Shown: positions 33,679 through 43,672, counted from the first letter of the stretch. The stretch: DNA of 64,000 nucleotides from Pseudomonadota bacterium (GCA_023388075.1 JAEWGX010000127.1:18450-82449); one strand, 5' to 3'. Notes: generated from the letters alone by a model not told the origin. Translations and numbers: made by a program.

Positions 33679-34857
33679 TCAGTGCGCGGGCGGCATGGTG
33701 CCGATCCCGGCCCCGACCGGAGTGGCCCGCGACGCGCCGGCCTCGATCCGGGCGGCGATGCGGCGGCCGCGTTCGCGCCAGGGGACCTCGATGAAGCGGT
33801 AGCAGAGCATCGAGAGGCCGAACACCACCGCGAGGAACAGGACGCCGACCAGGTGCTTGGCCGGCTCCGGCACGCTGCGCCCGGGCCAGTCCAGCACGGT
33901 CTGCACGCAGACGTGGGTGAGGTAGATCGCGTAGCTGTGCAGGCCCAGCCACTGCATCGGCCGGGTCTGCAGTCCGCGGGCGACGATGCCGTCGTCCGAG
34001 AGCAGCACCAGCACAAGCAGCGCGAACACGAACGGGATCGCGAGCTGCGCGACGCCGAGCTGCGGCTGGCGCGCCACCAGCACCAGCGCGAGCAGCGCGG
34101 CCAGGAGCTGGACCGCACCGAGCACGGCCGGGCGGGAGGCGATGGCGCGCCAGGCGACCGCGCTGCCCAGCCGCACCCAGCAATGATGGACCAGCACGCC
34201 GAGGAAGAAGCTGAGCAGGCCGCGCGGCATCCCCTGCACGTCCAGGGTCACGGCTTTGGCGGGCGCACCGGCCCAGCGGAACGCAAACCAGGCCGTGCAG
34301 GCGGCGACGATACCGGCGCCGAGCAGGATGCGGGCGCGCTCGCCACGCACCAGCAGCATCGCCACGCCGAACAGCAGGTACATCCAGAGCTCGACCGAGA
34401 TCGACCAGGACGGATAGTTGTGCAATTCGCGCTGCACGATGCCGACACCGTGCAGCAGCAGCATCTCGAGCGCCAGGTAGTCGGCGTCGAAGAACGGAAT
34501 CGCGAACGGCTTCTCGCTGCCCACGACGATGCCGCGCTGGGCGAGCAGCCACTTGGCGGACTGGACCGCCAGCGCGGTCGCGATCACGGCGAACGTGGTC
34601 ACCACGTGCAGCGGGTAGAGGCGGAAGAAGCGCCGCACCATGAAGGCGCGCAGGTTCGCGGACGACTCGAGGCGGCCGGCGTAGGCGGCAGCCATGACGC
34701 AGCCACTCACGACGAAGAACAGGTCGACGAACAGCCAGGCATGCTGCAGCACCGGCCACTGTGCCGGCGTTCCGCCCCACCGTCCGTACACATAGGCGTG
34801 AAAGAGCGCCACCAGCAGCGCGGCCAGTCCCCGCAGCCCCTCGATCGATCGAACCAT
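33679..34857 (-). CDS. OafA/YrhL-type membrane acyltransferase (Acyl_transf_3)
   Basis: 392 residues with about ten membrane helices. The N-terminus RSIEGLRGLAALLVALFHAY carries the conserved Arg and His of acyltransferase-3 proteins, and FVVSGCVMA and RRFFRLYPLHVV follow as usual. Family members O-acetylate or otherwise acylate cell-surface sugars (LPS O-antigen, capsule, peptidoglycan) from the inner membrane. No polysaccharide genes adjoin; the lectin-domain gene converges on it and glnE is divergent. Confidence 0.9.
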   Translation of the reverse strand: MVRSIEGLRGLAALLVALFHAYVYGRWGGTPAQWPVLQHAWLFVDLFFVVSGCVMAAAYAGRLESSANLRAFMVRRFFRLYPLHVVTTFAVIATALAVQSAKWLLAQRGIVVGSEKPFAIPFFDADYLALEMLLLHGVGIVQRELHNYPSWSISVELWMYLLFGVAMLLVRGERARILLGAGIVAACTAWFAFRWAGAPAKAVTLDVQGMPRGLLSFFLGVLVHHCWVRLGSAVAWRAIASRPAVLGAVQLLAALLALVLVARQPQLGVAQLAIPFVFALLVLVLLSDDGIVARGLQTRPMQWLGLHSYAIYLTHVCVQTVLDWPGRSVPEPAKHLVGVLFLAVVFGLSMLCYRFIEVPWRERGRRIAARIEAGASRATPVGAGIGTMPPAH

Positions 34858-34988
34858 GTCACCACCCGAAAGACGAAACGCGATGCGGCCGCGAGCGCGG
34901 TCCTTTCGCCATGATCACCGCAGTGCCGGGCGGGCCGGGTGAGAAATGTTACGCTTTGGGCAACCCGCGGCCGACGCACAGGACCGAC

Positions 34989-37775
34989 ATGACGAGCGCT
35001 GACCAGGATCCCGTGGCCGGGTTCGCGGCCGAAGCCCATTCGGGATGGTTCTGCCGCGCCCTCGGCCCGCTGCGCGCGCGCGACGACGGCTCGCTCGATG
35101 CGCTGCGCGCGCTAGTCGCCGCGCCGGTCACGCCGCAGGCGATTCGGGATCTCTGGCGGGTGCGCTGCCTGCCGGCCGCCGCCAGCGACGGACCCGAGGC
35201 GACGCTTCGCCGGTTCCGCAACCTGGTGATGATGGCGATCATGGAGCGCGACCTGCGCGGTCTCGCGCCGCTGCCGGAGGTCTGTGCCGCCAACACGGCG
35301 CTCGCGCAGACCTGCATTGAGCACGCCCTGCACCTGGCCGCCAGGGAGTTCGCCGATGCCGGCAGAACGCTGCTGGACGACGAAGGCAAGCCGCAGGACG
35401 TGCTTGTGGTCGCCATGGGCAAGCTGGGCGGCGGCGAGCTCAACGCCTCGTCGGATGTCGACCTGGTCTACGTGATGCGCGACCAGGGCGCGTCGCTCCA
35501 GGCTGCCGAACGGATCACCCGGCGCATGACCCAGCTGCTCGCGCAGCCCACCGGCGACGGCTTCGTGTTCCGCGTGGACACGCGGCTGAGGCCCTACGGC
35601 GACTCCGGACCGCCGGTCACGACGCTCGGCATGCTGGAGCAGTATTTCTACGAGCAGGGTCGCGAATGGGAGCGCTTCGCCTGGCTGAAGGCCCGCGTCA
35701 TCGCGACCTCCGGCCTCGCGCCGGCCGAGGCCACCGAGGCGGACGAAGTGGCGCTGATGCAGCTGGTCACCCCGTTCGTCTTCCGTCGCTATCTCGACTA
35801 CGACGCCTTCTCGGCGCTCGCGCGCGTGCACGACCTGATCCGCGAGGAGGCCGGCAGGGAGGCGCTGCGCCGGGAGCGCGGCGAGAACGGGGGCTTCGAC
35901 GTGAAGCTCGGACGCGGCGGCATCCGCGAGGTGGAGTTCAGCGCGCAGCTGTTCCAGATCGTGCGCGGCGGCCAGGACCCGCTGCTGCGCGAGCGCAGCA
36001 CACCGGGCGCGCTGCGGCGGCTCGCCCAGCGACGGCTGCTCGAGCCGGAAACGGTCCAGGCATTGATCGATGCCTGGACGCTCCTGCGTCGCACCGAGCA
36101 TGCCCTCCAGTACCGGGAGGACGAGCAGACCCACTGGCTGCCGCAGGCCGAGGAGCGGCGCACCGCGATCGCGGCGATGCTCGGCATGGACGCGGTCGGA
36201 TTCGATGCCGCGCTGACCCGGGCGCGCCAGGCCGTGGCGACCGTCTTCGACGATCTCCTTGCGCCGGCGCGCGGCGAGACGCCGCCTGCGGCGGGCGCGG
36301 ACGCGAACGCGGGAGAGCCGCCGGCGGTGGTGCTGGACGAGGACGGCACGCGCCGGATCGCCGGCCTGCGCGAGTCGCGCCGCTATCGCCTCGCGAGCGC
36401 GGACACCCGCGAGCGCATCGAGCGACTCCTGGAGCGATCGCTTCGCCTGGGCCCGTCCGCCGACCCGGACGACGGGACCGACAGCGCCGATATCGGGACC
36501 TGGATCGGCCGGCTCTGCGACCTGCTCGAGTCGATCGCCGGTCGCCCCGCCTACCTCACCCTGCTCGACGAGCATCCGGCCGCGTTCGCGCACCTGCTGC
36601 GTATCGTCGCCAAGGCGAAGTGGGCCGCGGAGTACCTGCTGCTGCACCCGGTGGTGCTCGACGAGCTGCTCGACGGACAGTTGCTCGAGCCGCTCGACTG
36701 CGAACGCTGGGGGCGGGAGCTACGCGAGCAGCTCGCGGCGACGACCCTGGCCGGGGTGCCCGGGGCGCCCGCCGGGCCGGACGCGCCGGACGTCGAGCGC
36801 CAGATGGACGCGATGCGCGAAGCGCATCATGGCGCGGTGTTCCGGCTGCTCGCGCAGGACCTGGAAGGCAAGCTCACCGTCGAGGCGCTCGGCGACCAGC
36901 TGAGCGCGCTCGCCGACCAGGTGCTGCAGATCACGATGGAGCTCGTCTGGTCCCAGCTCCCCCGGCGGCATCGCGAGACGCCGCGCTTCACGATCGTCGC
37001 CTACGGCAAGCTCGGCGGCAAGGAGCTTGGCTACGCTTCGGACCTCGATTTGGTCTTCCTCTACGAGGACGAGCACGAGGACGCGCTGCAGCGCTACTCG
37101 CAGCTGGCTCAGCGCATCGCCAACTGGATGTCGACGCGGACGGCGGCCGGGCTGCTGTTCGAGATCGACCTGCGGCTGCGACCGAACGGGAATGCCGGAC
37201 TGCTGGTCTCGAGCCTACGCGCCTTCGAGCTCTACCAGACCGAATCCGCATGGATGTGGGAGCACCAGGCGCTCACCCGGGCGCGGGCCTGCGCCGGGGA
37301 CCCCGACATCGGACAGCGCTTCGAGGAGCTGCGTCGCAGCATCCTCGCGCGACCACGGGACCGTACCGCGCTCGCCAACGAGATCCTCGCCATGCGCAGC
37401 CGCATGCACGAGGGCCATCCCAACCGCAGCGCGCTCTTCGACCTGAAGCACGATGCCGGCGGCATGGTGGACATCGAGTTCATGGTGCAGTACCTCGTGC
37501 TGGCCTGGGGCGCCACCTGCCCCGAGTTGCTCGACAACAAGGGCAACATCGAGCTGCTGCGGCGCTGCGGCGCCGCGGGTCTGCTCGATGCGGACGAGGC
37601 AGCGGCGATCGCGGACATCTATCGCCACTATCGCAAGCTGCAGCACGCGTTGCGCCTGAACGATGCGGAGTACGCGCGCGTCGCGCCGGAGTCGGTCGCC
37701 GAGCAGGTGCGGCGGGTCCGTGACGCGTGGCATAGCCTGTTCGGCATCGATCGGGTCGAAAAGACCACCGCCTGA
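34989..37775 (+). CDS. glnE: Glutamine synthetase adenylyltransferase/adenylyl-removing enzyme
   Basis: 928 residues, like E. coli GlnE (946). Two nucleotidyltransferase domains are seen: the adenylyl-removase half with MGKLGGGELNASSDVD near residue 143 and the adenylyltransferase half with YGKLGGKELGYASDLD near residue 672, each with the catalytic DxD. It switches glutamine synthetase activity by adding or removing AMP in response to PII and glutamine. Start at the ATG of MTSADQD; a longer frame upstream looks non-coding. It reads divergently from an acyltransferase gene. Confidence 0.95.
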   Translation: MTSADQDPVAGFAAEAHSGWFCRALGPLRARDDGSLDALRALVAAPVTPQAIRDLWRVRCLPAAASDGPEATLRRFRNLVMMAIMERDLRGLAPLPEVCAANTALAQTCIEHALHLAAREFADAGRTLLDDEGKPQDVLVVAMGKLGGGELNASSDVDLVYVMRDQGASLQAAERITRRMTQLLAQPTGDGFVFRVDTRLRPYGDSGPPVTTLGMLEQYFYEQGREWERFAWLKARVIATSGLAPAEATEADEVALMQLVTPFVFRRYLDYDAFSALARVHDLIREEAGREALRRERGENGGFDVKLGRGGIREVEFSAQLFQIVRGGQDPLLRERSTPGALRRLAQRRLLEPETVQALIDAWTLLRRTEHALQYREDEQTHWLPQAEERRTAIAAMLGMDAVGFDAALTRARQAVATVFDDLLAPARGETPPAAGADANAGEPPAVVLDEDGTRRIAGLRESRRYRLASADTRERIERLLERSLRLGPSADPDDGTDSADIGTWIGRLCDLLESIAGRPAYLTLLDEHPAAFAHLLRIVAKAKWAAEYLLLHPVVLDELLDGQLLEPLDCERWGRELREQLAATTLAGVPGAPAGPDAPDVERQMDAMREAHHGAVFRLLAQDLEGKLTVEALGDQLSALADQVLQITMELVWSQLPRRHRETPRFTIVAYGKLGGKELGYASDLDLVFLYEDEHEDALQRYSQLAQRIANWMSTRTAAGLLFEIDLRLRPNGNAGLLVSSLRAFELYQTESAWMWEHQALTRARACAGDPDIGQRFEELRRSILARPRDRTALANEILAMRSRMHEGHPNRSALFDLKHDAGGMVDIEFMVQYLVLAWGATCPELLDNKGNIELLRRCGAAGLLDADEAAAIADIYRHYRKLQHALRLNDAEYARVAPESVAEQVRRVRDAWHSLFGIDRVEKTTA

Positions 37776-37987
37776 CGCGGGTCGTTTCCCCCGCACCCCG
37801 GGGGTTCGCTAAGCTTGACGGTCGAGATGCGGCCGCGGGCGACCCGCGGCTCGCCCCGAGCCACCGAAACGGAAGAACACGGACCCATGTAGCGACACGG
37901 CAGCCAGGGATCGCGGTCCCGCGCGGTATGCGCGGCGATCACTGCGTTCACGACGATCCGATTCGTCACGACTTTGGCAGCCGCTGC

Positions 37988-39241
37988 ATGTCTTCCTTCA
38001 ACCGGTCCTCGCGACCGAACTCTCATCAGGCTCACGCATTCCCGGCACCGGTCGACCGGCTGGAGTCGGTGCAGATGCTTCGCGGCGTGGCCGCGTTGCT
38101 GGTGGTCTACAACCACGCCGGGCTCTACCTGGCGCTGTGGCCGCAATCGCTCGGCGGCGCGTCGTGGCTGGCGCCGGACGACGCCACCGCCCGCATGGGC
38201 GCGATCGGCGTCGACCTGTTCTTCGTCATCAGCGGGTTCGTGATGGCGTTGACCGCGTCGCGTTTCACGGGCGCGCATGGCGCCGGCACCTTCCTCGCGC
38301 TGCGCTTCGTGCGCATCGCGCCGCTCTACTATCTCGCCTGCCTCGCGATGCTGGCGCTGATCGTGAATCCCGGCGCCTCGGTCGGGCGCGAGACGTTGCT
38401 CAACTCGATCACCTTCATCCCGGTGTTCGACGACGCGCGCTATTCGTGGCCGTTGCACTACCTGGGTTGGACGCTCGCCTTCGAGTTCGTCTTCTACACC
38501 TTCGTCGCGGCGCTGGTGGCCGCGGGCTTCTCCGCGCGTCCGTTCGTGCTCCTTGCCGCGGTCGCCGTCGTCCCACTGGCGGGGTTCGCGATCGACATCG
38601 AGCTCGCGGCGTGGCACGTGGTGACCAATCCGATCGTCTGGGAGTTCGGTCTCGGCGTGGTCGCGTACATGATGTGGAGACGTGGCTGGCTGCCGCGACT
38701 CGCGCTGCCGCTCGCGATCGGCCTGGGCACGGCCATCGTCGGGTTCGCGATCGTGCTCAGGCTGGCACCGGACGACATGGCGTTGCTCAGCAGGGGCACC
38801 GTCCACGGCACCAACAGCCTCGCGCGGGCGTTCTTCTGGGGCGTGCCGGCGTGGCTCTGCTTCTGCGCCGCGGTGGCCTGGGGCGCGGACCGGCGCGACC
38901 GTGGCCATGCGGCGGCGCCGCTGAAGCGGCTGGCGAAGTCGCTGGGGGACGCCTCCTACTCCATCTACCTTTCGCACCTCGGCGTGGTGCTGCTGCTGCA
39001 GAAGATGGTCTCGCGCGTCGCCCTGCCGGCCGACCTGGTGGTGATCGGGACGATGATCGTGTCGGCGCTCGTCGGCGTGGTGGTGTACCGCATGGTGGAG
39101 GCGCCGCTGCTGAGGATCGGACAGCAGCTGGTGCGCGACCGGGTCCGCACGGGTCGCGTGGCCGAAGCGCAGGCGCCGCGCGCGGGCCGGGCCGGCGACT
39201 CCGGACGGCGCGGCTCGCTACCCGGGGGTCAGCAGCGTTGA
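37988..39241 (+). CDS. OafA/YrhL-type membrane acyltransferase (second copy)
   Basis: 417 residues, ten or so membrane helices. Acyltransferase-3 motifs are LESVQMLRGVAALLVVYNHAG, FFVISGFVMALTASRF and RFVRIAPLYYLA. The sequence differs clearly from the gene at 33679-34857, so this is not a local duplication. Probable role: O-acylation of an exported or surface glycan. The C-terminal 40 residues are basic and cytoplasmic. The ATG at 37988 was preferred over an upstream start because the added residues look non-coding. Convergent with the MFS gene. Confidence 0.88.
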   Translation: MSSFNRSSRPNSHQAHAFPAPVDRLESVQMLRGVAALLVVYNHAGLYLALWPQSLGGASWLAPDDATARMGAIGVDLFFVISGFVMALTASRFTGAHGAGTFLALRFVRIAPLYYLACLAMLALIVNPGASVGRETLLNSITFIPVFDDARYSWPLHYLGWTLAFEFVFYTFVAALVAAGFSARPFVLLAAVAVVPLAGFAIDIELAAWHVVTNPIVWEFGLGVVAYMMWRRGWLPRLALPLAIGLGTAIVGFAIVLRLAPDDMALLSRGTVHGTNSLARAFFWGVPAWLCFCAAVAWGADRRDRGHAAAPLKRLAKSLGDASYSIYLSHLGVVLLLQKMVSRVALPADLVVIGTMIVSALVGVVVYRMVEAPLLRIGQQLVRDRVRTGRVAEAQAPRAGRAGDSGRRGSLPGGQQR

Positions 39242-39285
39242 CCTACGGACAGCGCAGGACTGCCTCCACCGTCGGGCGGCGGCGC

Positions 39286-40476
39286 TCATGCCGATGCCAT
39301 CTGCCGCTGGCCGCGCAGGCCCAGCCAGACGACCGCGGCGGCCACCACCAGCACCAGGGGAATGCAGAGCTTGTTGAGAGTCTCCCAGCCGTTGCTGTCC
39401 AGCAGGATGCCGGAGGAGGCAGACGAGGTGATCATGGTGACGAAGACCACCATGTCGTTGAAACCCTGCACCCGGGTCCGCTCCGCAGGGTGATAGGCAT
39501 GCGTCAGCAGCGTGGTGGCGCCGGTGTAGGCGAAGTTCCAGCCCACGCCCAGCAGCGCGAGCGCCACCACGAAGTGCATCACCTCGATTCCATGCAGCGC
39601 CACGGCGATGCAGCCGAGCAGGAGCAGGCAGCCGACGAAGATGACCGGCAGACTGCCGAAGCGCGTGATCAGCGCGCCGGTGACCAGGCCCGGCGCGAAC
39701 ATGCCGATCACGTGCCATTCCAGCACCAGCGCGGTCGCCGCGTACGGATGGCTGCAGAGGGCCATCGCGAGCGGCGTCCCCACCATCAGCAGGTTCATGA
39801 TGCCGTAGGCTCCGGCAGCCGCGAGCACCGCTACCCAGCACACGGGCTGGCGCAGGATCGCGCCGAGCGGACGCATCGGCCCCTCCGCGGCCGGGCCCGC
39901 CCCCTCGGGCAGCCGGAGCAACTGGGCGAGCAGCAGGGAGAGCACGGCGAAGCCGGCGAGCACCAGGTACGAGCCGGCGTATCTCGCGGGCAGCATGTCC
40001 AGCGTGATCTTCGAAACCTCGGGCCCGACGATGCCGCCGACGATGCCGCCCGTCAGCACGAGCGAGATCGCCCGCGCGCGAAATCCAGGCCGGTAGGCGT
40101 CCGCCACGTCCGCGGCCGCGAAGCGGTAGCTCGCGCCGAATGCGTTGTAGGCGCCGGTGACGAAGGTCGCGGCGGCGAGCAGCCAGAGGCTGCCGATGCT
40201 CACGGCGGTGGCAGCGAGCAGCGCGCCGGCTATCGCGAGCAGCGCGCCAACGGTGTACCCCTGGCGCCGGCCGCGGCGCCGCATCAGCCGTGCCGCGGGC
40301 ATCGCGCATACGGCGGCGCCAAGCACATAGCCGGTGACGGGCAGCGTCGCGAGCGCCTTTTCCGTGGCCAACGCGAAGCCCGCAAGGCTGCTGATCGCGA
40401 TCAGCGTCGCGTTGTTGGTCAGCAGGAGCGCCTGCATCGTGGCCAGCACGGCCATCTGGAACCGGAGGGAATTCAC
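39286..40476 (-). CDS. MFS transporter (YbfB/NreB-like, 12 membrane helices)
   Basis: 396 residues with twelve predicted membrane segments. The loop between helices 2 and 3 carries a basic cluster (ARLMRRRGRRQGYTVG) in the position of the MFS signature motif. A central cytoplasmic loop includes the acidic EGAGPAAEGPMRP. The substrate is unknown; neighbouring genes give no clue. Divergent from the branched-chain aminotransferase gene, with about 150 bp between them. Confidence 0.85.
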   Translation of the reverse strand: MNSLRFQMAVLATMQALLLTNNATLIAISSLAGFALATEKALATLPVTGYVLGAAVCAMPAARLMRRRGRRQGYTVGALLAIAGALLAATAVSIGSLWLLAAATFVTGAYNAFGASYRFAAADVADAYRPGFRARAISLVLTGGIVGGIVGPEVSKITLDMLPARYAGSYLVLAGFAVLSLLLAQLLRLPEGAGPAAEGPMRPLGAILRQPVCWVAVLAAAGAYGIMNLLMVGTPLAMALCSHPYAATALVLEWHVIGMFAPGLVTGALITRFGSLPVIFVGCLLLLGCIAVALHGIEVMHFVVALALLGVGWNFAYTGATTLLTHAYHPAERTRVQGFNDMVVFVTMITSSASSGILLDSNGWETLNKLCIPLVLVVAAAVVWLGLRGQRQMASA

Positions 40477-40629
40477 GCCGGCAGTGTATCCGCCCCGACG
40501 CTTCCGGCCATGCGTTCTCGCTCACCGGTACGGTCGGTCGCCGCGCGTCCGGTACGCCCCGGGGCGCCGACCCCCTGCTGATAGAATTCCGCCATGCGGG
40601 GCAGGTGCCCTCATGAAAGGAATCCCAAC

Positions 40630-41556
40630 ATGTCGATGGCGGACCGCGACGGCTTCATCTGGATGGACGGCAAGCTCGTGCCCTGGCGCGAGGCCAACAT
40701 CCACGTCCTCACGCACAGCCTGCACTACGGCATGGGCGTGTTCGAGGGCGTCCGGGCCTACAAGACCGGCAGCGGCACGGCCATTTTCCGCTTGCCGGAG
40801 CACACCCGCCGGCTGCTCAACTCGGCTCGCATCTTCCAGATGAATCTCGGCTACGACTTCGATACGCTGGTGGCGGCGCAGAAGGAGGTGGTCCGGGCCA
40901 ACGAGCTGGAGAGCTGCTACCTGCGCCCGATCGCCTGGCTCGGCTCGGAGAAGCTCGGCGTCTCGCCCAAGGGCAACACGGTCCATGTGGCAATCGCCGC
41001 CTGGCCGTGGGGCGCGTATCTCGGCGAGGACGGCATCGCCAGGGGCATCCGGGTCCGGACCTCCTCGTTCACCCGCCACCACGTGAACGCGGCGCTGGTG
41101 CGCGCGAAGGCGTCCGGCTACTACATCAACTCGATCCTGGCCAACTCCGAGGCCACCAACGACGGCTACGACGAGGCGCTGCTGCTGGACACCGAAGGCT
41201 ACGTGTCGGAGGGGTCGGGCGAGAACGTCTTCATCGTCCGGCAAGGTCGCCTGTACACGCCGGACCTGGCCTCGTGCCTGGACGGCATCACCCGGGACGC
41301 GGTGATCACGCTCGCGCGCGACCTCGGCCTGTCGGTTACCGAGAAGCGGATCACGCGCGACGAAGTCTACTGTGCCGACGAAGCGTTCTTCACCGGCACC
41401 GCGGCGGAGATCACGCCAATCCGCGAGCTCGACAACCGGCCGATCGGCGCCGGTGCCCGCGGCCCGGTCACCGAGAAGCTGCAGTCGCTCTTCTTCGACG
41501 TCGTGGCCGGCAAGGCCGAGAAGTATGGGCATTGGCTGCATCCGGTGAAAGGATGA
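40630..41556 (+). CDS. ilvE: Branched-chain amino acid aminotransferase
   Basis: 308 residues, a class IV PLP aminotransferase. HYGMGVFEGVRAY, the PLP lysine in VRAKASGYYINSILA, and EGSGENVFIV with the phosphate-binding GITRDAVI are all present. It interconverts Leu, Ile and Val with their 2-oxo acids. AAAGGA nine bases before the ATG at 40630 supports the start. The stop codon overlaps the ATG of a small zinc-finger gene, an arrangement I know from related beta-proteobacteria. Confidence 0.95.
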   Translation: MSMADRDGFIWMDGKLVPWREANIHVLTHSLHYGMGVFEGVRAYKTGSGTAIFRLPEHTRRLLNSARIFQMNLGYDFDTLVAAQKEVVRANELESCYLRPIAWLGSEKLGVSPKGNTVHVAIAAWPWGAYLGEDGIARGIRVRTSSFTRHHVNAALVRAKASGYYINSILANSEATNDGYDEALLLDTEGYVSEGSGENVFIVRQGRLYTPDLASCLDGITRDAVITLARDLGLSVTEKRITRDEVYCADEAFFTGTAAEITPIRELDNRPIGAGARGPVTEKLQSLFFDVVAGKAEKYGHWLHPVKG

Positions 41557-41783
41557 GCGCCGCGAAAGAGGCGACCGGGGCGCCGGGCGCGGATCCGGCC
41601 GCCGCCGGCGTGGTCGAGCTGGAGGGCAAGGACCTGCCGGCCTTCTGCCCGCATCGGCGCATGCCGCTCTGGAGCCAGCACCCACGCGTCTTTCTCGAGG
41701 TTGCGGTCACCGGGCAGGCACGTTGCCCCTACTGCGGCACGCTCTACCGCCTCAAGCCTGGCACGCTGGTCCGCGGCCACTAG
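41553..41783 (+). CDS. Small zf-CHCC zinc-finger protein
   Basis: 76 residues. The C-terminal half shows the CHCC zinc finger: Cys in AFCPHRRMP, then CPYCGTLYRL, with the His in between, as in bacterial relatives of the mitochondrial complex I subunit NDUFS6. The N-terminus is Ala-rich. It overlaps ilvE by four bases, so it is co-translated. The cellular role of the bacterial family is not established. Confidence 0.85.
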   Translation: MSAAKEATGAPGADPAAAGVVELEGKDLPAFCPHRRMPLWSQHPRVFLEVAVTGQARCPYCGTLYRLKPGTLVRGH

Positions 41784-41840
41784 GAGGCAGTCGGACTTGG
41801 CGTTGCGCCCGGGAGCGCGGTGAAACACCCGGAGGAAATC

Positions 41841-42293
41841 ATGCTGGACTGGACCCAAGTGCTGCGGCTCGCTCGAGACGGCAACCTGCCGCCGCCGCGG
41901 CGCATCGAGAAGACCGACGAGCAGTGGCGCGCGGAGCTCTCCCCCGACGTCTACCGCATCACCCGCCAGGCCGCCACGGAGCGTCCGTTCAGCTCGGAGA
42001 TGTGCGGCATCTTCGAGCCCGGCCGCTATGCTTGCGCCTGCTGCGGCACCCTGCTCTTCGACGGCGGCCAGAAGTTCGAGTCCGGCACCGGCTGGCCTTC
42101 CTTCTCCCAGCCGCTGGATCTCGCGGCGGTGGCCTACCGCGCGGACCACAGCCACGGCATGACCCGCATCGAGGCCGTCTGCAACGTCTGCGACGCGCAC
42201 CTGGGTCACGTCTTTCCGGACGGGCCCCCTCCCACCGGCCTGCGCTACTGCATGAACGCGCTGTCCCTGCAGAAGGACGAATCGCCGGCATAG
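41841..42293 (+). CDS. msrB: Peptide-methionine (R)-S-oxide reductase
   Basis: 150 residues. The MsrB fold is shown by CACCGTLLF and CNVCDAHLGHVF, whose four cysteines bind structural zinc, by GQKFESGTGWPSF, and by the catalytic Cys in RYCMNALSL. It repairs methionine-R-sulfoxide in proteins. GGAGG (41831-41835) just upstream fixes the ATG at 41841; an upstream GTG is less likely. No signal peptide, so cytosolic. Confidence 0.95.
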   Translation: MLDWTQVLRLARDGNLPPPRRIEKTDEQWRAELSPDVYRITRQAATERPFSSEMCGIFEPGRYACACCGTLLFDGGQKFESGTGWPSFSQPLDLAAVAYRADHSHGMTRIEAVCNVCDAHLGHVFPDGPPPTGLRYCMNALSLQKDESPA

Positions 42294-42471
42294 AACGCCG
42301 CCCGCGGGCGTCGGCGCGTCGTTCGTTCGCGCGATTTCGCCTCGATCCGGTCGCGAGCTTCACGCGAACGTGACATCCTCGACATTTCGGGACTGATCGT
42401 CGGGACAGAATCGGCGTCGCACCAGCAAGGGCGCCGCCCTTTGGCATCCGCCAAGAACCGATGACCTGACC

Positions 42472-43527
42472 TTGTCCCCAGAACAACAATCCCGACGCTC
42501 GCTCGTCGTGGCGCCGGCGGCCGTGACCGAAGCCGTGATGGCGCAGCCGCTCATCGCACTGCTGCGGCGCTTCGATGCCTTCGGCCGGATCGATGTCCTG
42601 GCGCATGCCGACGTGGCCGCCGTGTTCCGGGCCGTCCCCGAAGTGGACGAGGTGGTGCAGACGGACCTGTCCGCCGAGCGCCTGGCGCTGGCAGGTCGTT
42701 TCGCGCTGTCGCGCCGGATCGAAGCCCAAGCCTACGACTGCGCCTTCATCCTGGAGGAAGCCGGCACCGCGGCGCTGGTGCCCTGGCTCGCCCGGATACC
42801 GCTGCGGATCGCGCTCGGCGCGAGCGCGCGCTTCGGGCTGGTCAACCGGCCCGTGCCGGCAGGCGGGGCCGCCGGCCCGGAGAAGTCGATCGCGGACCGC
42901 TTCGTCGCGCTGGCCTTCCAGGCCGGCGAATCCCTGCCGCCGGGCATCCCCGCTCCACAGCTGGCCGCGCCACCGCCGCTCGATCCGGCCCTCGCCCACC
43001 GCCTCGGTATCGATCCGGCACGGCCGCTGGTGCTGCTCTGCCCCTCCTCCGAGCTGGGTCCGACCAGCGAGTGGCCGGCGCGGCACTTCGCCTCGCTCGC
43101 GGCGATGGTGGCGATGCAATGGCCCGACAGCTCGATCGGCCTGCTCGGCCGGCCCCGCGATCGCGAGGTGGCGACGCGCATCGCGCTGCTCTGCGGCGAG
43201 TCGCTGCGCAACTGGTGCGGCCAGCTCGACCTGGCGGAGACGCTCGCGGTGCTGAATCACGCGGCCGCCGTGGTGACCTCCGAATCCCAGTACATGCATC
43301 TCGCCGCCGCGCTCGGCCGGCCGCACGTGGCCATCTACGGCGCCGGCGACCCGCGGGCGGAGCGGATCAGCTCGGCGCGGCGCAGCGTGATGTGGCTGCA
43401 CCTCGAGTGCAGCCCGTGCCTGGACGCGCACTGCCGTTTCGGGCATATGAACTGCGTCACCCAGCAGACACCGGAGCAGGTGTTCGCGGCCCTGCGCAAG
43501 ACCATGCGGTTCTCGGCCACCGCGTAG
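42472..43527 (+). CDS. waaF: Lipopolysaccharide heptosyltransferase II-like glycosyltransferase (GT9)
   Basis: 351 residues of the ADP-heptose:LPS heptosyltransferase family. The N-terminal VMAQPLIALLRR and the C-terminal GNSE-like region TSESQYMHLAAALGRPHVAIYG plus CSPCLDAHCRFGHMNC match WaaF proteins. It would add heptose to the LPS inner core at the cytoplasmic face. The donor-site motif, usually GPAKRWP, reads GPTSEWP, lacking the usual Lys-Arg pair, so activity or donor may differ. The start is a TTG at 42472; no ATG fits the conserved N-terminal strand. Confidence 0.82.
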   Translation: MSPEQQSRRSLVVAPAAVTEAVMAQPLIALLRRFDAFGRIDVLAHADVAAVFRAVPEVDEVVQTDLSAERLALAGRFALSRRIEAQAYDCAFILEEAGTAALVPWLARIPLRIALGASARFGLVNRPVPAGGAAGPEKSIADRFVALAFQAGESLPPGIPAPQLAAPPPLDPALAHRLGIDPARPLVLLCPSSELGPTSEWPARHFASLAAMVAMQWPDSSIGLLGRPRDREVATRIALLCGESLRNWCGQLDLAETLAVLNHAAAVVTSESQYMHLAAALGRPHVAIYGAGDPRAERISSARRSVMWLHLECSPCLDAHCRFGHMNCVTQQTPEQVFAALRKTMRFSATA

Positions 43528-43672
43528 CCGGCGTCGCGACAAGGCCGGCCCCCTCGACCCCAGGGCGCGAGGGCCGCGCCCTGCCGTCCTTCACGGGCTT
43601 CGGCTACACTGTTCGCCCGCGGCCAAGGTCGCCTGCCGCGCCCGACATCATCCGGACTGACCCTGTACAGGC

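Noticed and set aside
37788..37806. Possible terminator after glnE (CCCCCG and CGGGGG arms)
   Set aside because: The stem is short and no T-run follows, so a rho-independent terminator is not supported.
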